This document shows positions 61,665 to 64,000 of a stretch of 64,000 nucleotides of DNA, piece by piece. Below the pieces are notes generated by a model. It was not told the DNA's origin. It made no database searches and saw only the letters and a program-made list of their open reading frames with translations. A program made the translations under genes and the position numbers. Position 1 is the first letter of the stretch, and every line of letters starts with the position of its first letter. The DNA comes from Cohaesibacter haloalkalitolerans (GTDB taxonomy: Bacteria; Pseudomonadota; Alphaproteobacteria; Rhizobiales; Cohaesibacteraceae), in contig NZ_QNUM01000001.1 of assembly GCF_003574655.1 (NCBI RefSeq), positions 372,001 through 436,000 of the forward strand, read 5' to 3'.

Positions 61665-64000
61665 ATGACCTTATATACAAATTATCTGGACGAAATCGAG
61701 ACTCGCAAGATTCAAGGTTTGCACCCCAAGCCTATCGACGATGCCGCGTTGTTGAATGAGATTATTGAGCAGATCAAGGATCCCGCCAACGCGTATCGCG
61801 CCGATTCCCTCCATCACTTCATTTACAACACCCTTCCGGGCACGACAAGCGCTGCCGGTGCCAAGGCCAAGTTTCTCAAGGAGATCATCCTGGGGGAAGC
61901 CTCGGTTCCCGAAATTTCCGAAGCTTTTGCCTTTGAGCTGCTGTCGCACATGAAAGGCGGTCCGTCGGTTGAGGTGCTGCTCGATCTGGCGCTGGGCGAT
62001 GATGCGTCCATTGCAACGCAGGCCGCAGACGTGCTGAAAACGCAGGTCTTCCTTTATGATGCCGACACCAGCCGCCTTGAGGAAGCCTACAAGGCAGGCA
62101 ATGCGGTGGCCAAGGATGTCCTGCAGAGCTATGCCAACGCCGAATTCTTCACCAAGCTGCCCGACATCGAGGAAGAGGTCGAAGTGGTGACCTATATCGC
62201 CGCTGAAGGCGACATCTCCACTGACCTGTTGTCTCCGGGCAATCAGGCCCACTCCCGTGCCGACCGTGAACTGCATGGCAAATGCATGATCTCGGAAAAG
62301 GCACAGAAGGAAATTCAGGCGCTGAAATTGCAGCATCCGGGCAAGCGCGTGATGCTGATTGCTGAAAAGGGCACCATGGGCGTGGGGTCCTCGCGCATGT
62401 CCGGTGTCAACAACGTGGCGCTGTGGACCGGCAAGCAGGCCAGCCCCTATGTTCCTTTCGTCAACATCGCTCCGGTTGTTGCCGGTACCAACGGCATTTC
62501 GCCGATCTTCCGCACCACGGTCGATGTGACCGGCGGGATTGGCATCGACCTCAAGAACTGGGTCAAGAAGACGGATGAGGATGGCAAGCCGATCCTCAAC
62601 AACGACGGTAACCCTGTTCTCGAACAGAAATATTCCGTTGAAACCGGCACCGTTCTGAAGATCAACACCAAGAACAAGAAGCTCTACAGTGACGATGGCA
62701 AGGAAGAGCTGGCCAATGTGGCCTCTGCCTTCACGCCGCAGAAGGTCGAATTCATGAAGGCTGGCGGCTCCTATGCCGTGGTCTTCGGCAAGAAGCTGCA
62801 GACGGTTGCTGCCGACATCCTCGGCGTCGAGCCGCCGGTTGTCTTTGCGCCTTCCAAGGAAATCACCAAAGAGGGTCAGGGCCTGACCGCCGTTGAAAAG
62901 ATCTTCAACAAGAACGCCGTGGGCGTGAGTTCGAAGCTGCCGCTGCTCGCCGGTTCGGACGTGCGCGTCAAGGTCAATATCGTCGGCTCGCAGGATACCA
63001 CCGGTCTGATGACCGCGCAGGAACTGGAAGCCATGGCCGCAACGGTGATCTCGCCGACGCTGGACGGGGCCTATCAGTCCGGCTGTCACACCGCATCGGT
63101 CTGGGATCTCAAGGCACAGGCCAACATTCCGAAGCTGATGAAATTCATGAACGGCTTTGGTCTGATCACCGGTCGCGATCCGAAGAATGTCTATCCGCCG
63201 CTGACGGACGTCATTCACAAGATGCTGAACGACCTCACCGTGGATGACTGGGATATCATCATCGGCGGCGACAGCCACACCCGCATGTCCAAGGGTGTTG
63301 CCTTTGGTGCCGACTCCGGTACCGTGGCGCTGGCTCTGGCCACCGGTGAAGCTACCATGCCGATCCCTGAATCCGTCAAGGTCACCTTCAAGGGCACAAT
63401 GGCCGATTACATGGACTTCCGCGATGTGGTGCATGCCACTCAGGCCCAGATGCTCAAGCAGCATGGCGACAACGTCTTCCAGGGCCGCATCATCGAAGTG
63501 CATATCGGCACCCTATTGGCCGACCAGGCCTTCACCTTCACCGACTGGACTGCCGAGATGAAGGCCAAGGCCTCCATCTGCATTTCCAACGACGAAACCC
63601 TGATCGGATCGCTGGAACAGGCCAAGAGCCGTATTCAGGTGATGATCGACAAGGGCATGGACAACGAGAAGAAGGTGCTTCAGGGCCTGATCGACAAGGC
63701 AGACAAGCGCATCGCCGAAATCCGATCCGGCGAGAAGCCTGCCCTGCGTCCTGACGACAATGCAAAATACTTTGCCGAAGTGGTTGTCGATCTCGACGAA
63801 ATCGTCGAGCCGATGATTGCCGACCCGGATGTCAACAACGCCGACGTCTCCAAGCGCTATACCCACGACACGATCCGTCCGATCTCCTATTATCATGCGG
63901 AAAAGAAGGTCGATCTGGGCTTCGTCGGTTCCTGCATGGTGCACAAGGGTGACATGAAGATCGTTGCCCAGATGCTGCGCAATCTGGAAGATGAAAAGGG
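61665..64000 (+). CDS. acnB: aconitate hydratase B (AcnB type), partial (C-terminus outside window)
   Basis: The first 778 residues are present. The N-terminal HEAT-like domain (about 1-160) comes before the swivel domain, with GNQAHSRADRELHGKCM, and then the substrate domain, an order that marks AcnB rather than AcnA. Key parts are GTMGVGSSRMSG, VGSQDTTGLMT, GCHTASVWD and GGDSHTRMSKGVAFGADSG; GSCMVHKGDM near the right edge should hold the first iron-sulfur-cluster Cys. The enzyme interconverts citrate and isocitrate. GGGA lies six bases before the ATG. Where rhizobia usually carry acnA, this gene sits divergent from ccmA. Confidence 0.93.
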   Translation, partial: MTLYTNYLDEIETRKIQGLHPKPIDDAALLNEIIEQIKDPANAYRADSLHHFIYNTLPGTTSAAGAKAKFLKEIILGEASVPEISEAFAFELLSHMKGGPSVEVLLDLALGDDASIATQAADVLKTQVFLYDADTSRLEEAYKAGNAVAKDVLQSYANAEFFTKLPDIEEEVEVVTYIAAEGDISTDLLSPGNQAHSRADRELHGKCMISEKAQKEIQALKLQHPGKRVMLIAEKGTMGVGSSRMSGVNNVALWTGKQASPYVPFVNIAPVVAGTNGISPIFRTTVDVTGGIGIDLKNWVKKTDEDGKPILNNDGNPVLEQKYSVETGTVLKINTKNKKLYSDDGKEELANVASAFTPQKVEFMKAGGSYAVVFGKKLQTVAADILGVEPPVVFAPSKEITKEGQGLTAVEKIFNKNAVGVSSKLPLLAGSDVRVKVNIVGSQDTTGLMTAQELEAMAATVISPTLDGAYQSGCHTASVWDLKAQANIPKLMKFMNGFGLITGRDPKNVYPPLTDVIHKMLNDLTVDDWDIIIGGDSHTRMSKGVAFGADSGTVALALATGEATMPIPESVKVTFKGTMADYMDFRDVVHATQAQMLKQHGDNVFQGRIIEVHIGTLLADQAFTFTDWTAEMKAKASICISNDETLIGSLEQAKSRIQVMIDKGMDNEKKVLQGLIDKADKRIAEIRSGEKPALRPDDNAKYFAEVVVDLDEIVEPMIADPDVNNADVSKRYTHDTIRPISYYHAEKKVDLGFVGSCMVHKGDMKIVAQMLRNLEDEK

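Noticed and set aside
61671-63503. Minus-strand open frame of 610 codons opposite acnB
   Set aside because: Shadow of the aconitase gene; no recognisable domain.

Overview
The window looks like core chromosome of an alphaproteobacterium of the order Hyphomicrobiales (Rhizobiales), possibly a marine lineage such as Cohaesibacteraceae; the family guess is from memory. Support: roughly 58-60% GC with GC-rich third codon positions, an alphaproteobacterial DUF2794 gene, a glnK-amtB operon with NtrC/sigma-54 signals, and the block dapF-mtaB-ftsY-septation protein A facing ccmABCDG and an aconitase gene, a familiar rhizobial neighbourhood. No rRNA, CRISPR array, phage, transposase or integrase is visible. 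One tRNA (Gly-GCC) is present.

Layout: 1-4198 (minus) is an ABC importer operon (ATPase, binding protein, fused permease) ending in an MBL-fold hydrolase, with a perfect 16-bp palindrome just upstream. 4543-8948 (plus) holds a DUF2301 membrane protein, a small exported hypothetical and an ABC system with a NEW3-domain protein. 9254-15076 has a tandem pair of membrane paralogues, a zinc alcohol dehydrogenase, an aldo/keto reductase, TerB with a glutamine amidotransferase, and YggT. 15196-26394 carries ppa, amtB-glnK, tesB, a UbiH-family hydroxylase, Trm112/LON-N/CnoX, an editing-domain protein, tRNA-Gly and an acyltransferase.

25333-35317 is the most unusual region. Five consecutive minus-strand genes make two versions of one poorly understood module: circularly permuted ATP-grasp, alpha-E, and transglutaminase. 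In one version ATP-grasp and alpha-E are separate, followed by a 1125-residue transglutaminase/DUF2126 protein. In the other they are fused, followed by a short transglutaminase. Proteins of this kind have been proposed to make and cut peptide-like bonds, but no product is known to me.

35735-49657 contains a lone sucrose phosphorylase, a soluble PAS histidine kinase with a response regulator lacking a DNA-binding domain, a low-molecular-weight phosphatase, ThpR, a second aldo/keto reductase, the tesA/ybbA/ybbP-type divergent set, a BI-1 membrane protein with a heat-shock-like promoter, and a small membrane protein. 49623-64000 contains DUF2794, a gene-free stretch with an orphan terminator (possible small RNA), htpG, dapF-mtaB-ftsY-septation protein A, a P-loop kinase, the ccm cluster including a 59-residue ccmD, and the start of an AcnB-type aconitase at a site where rhizobia usually carry acnA.

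All functional calls come from motif recognition and recalled families; no database search was run.
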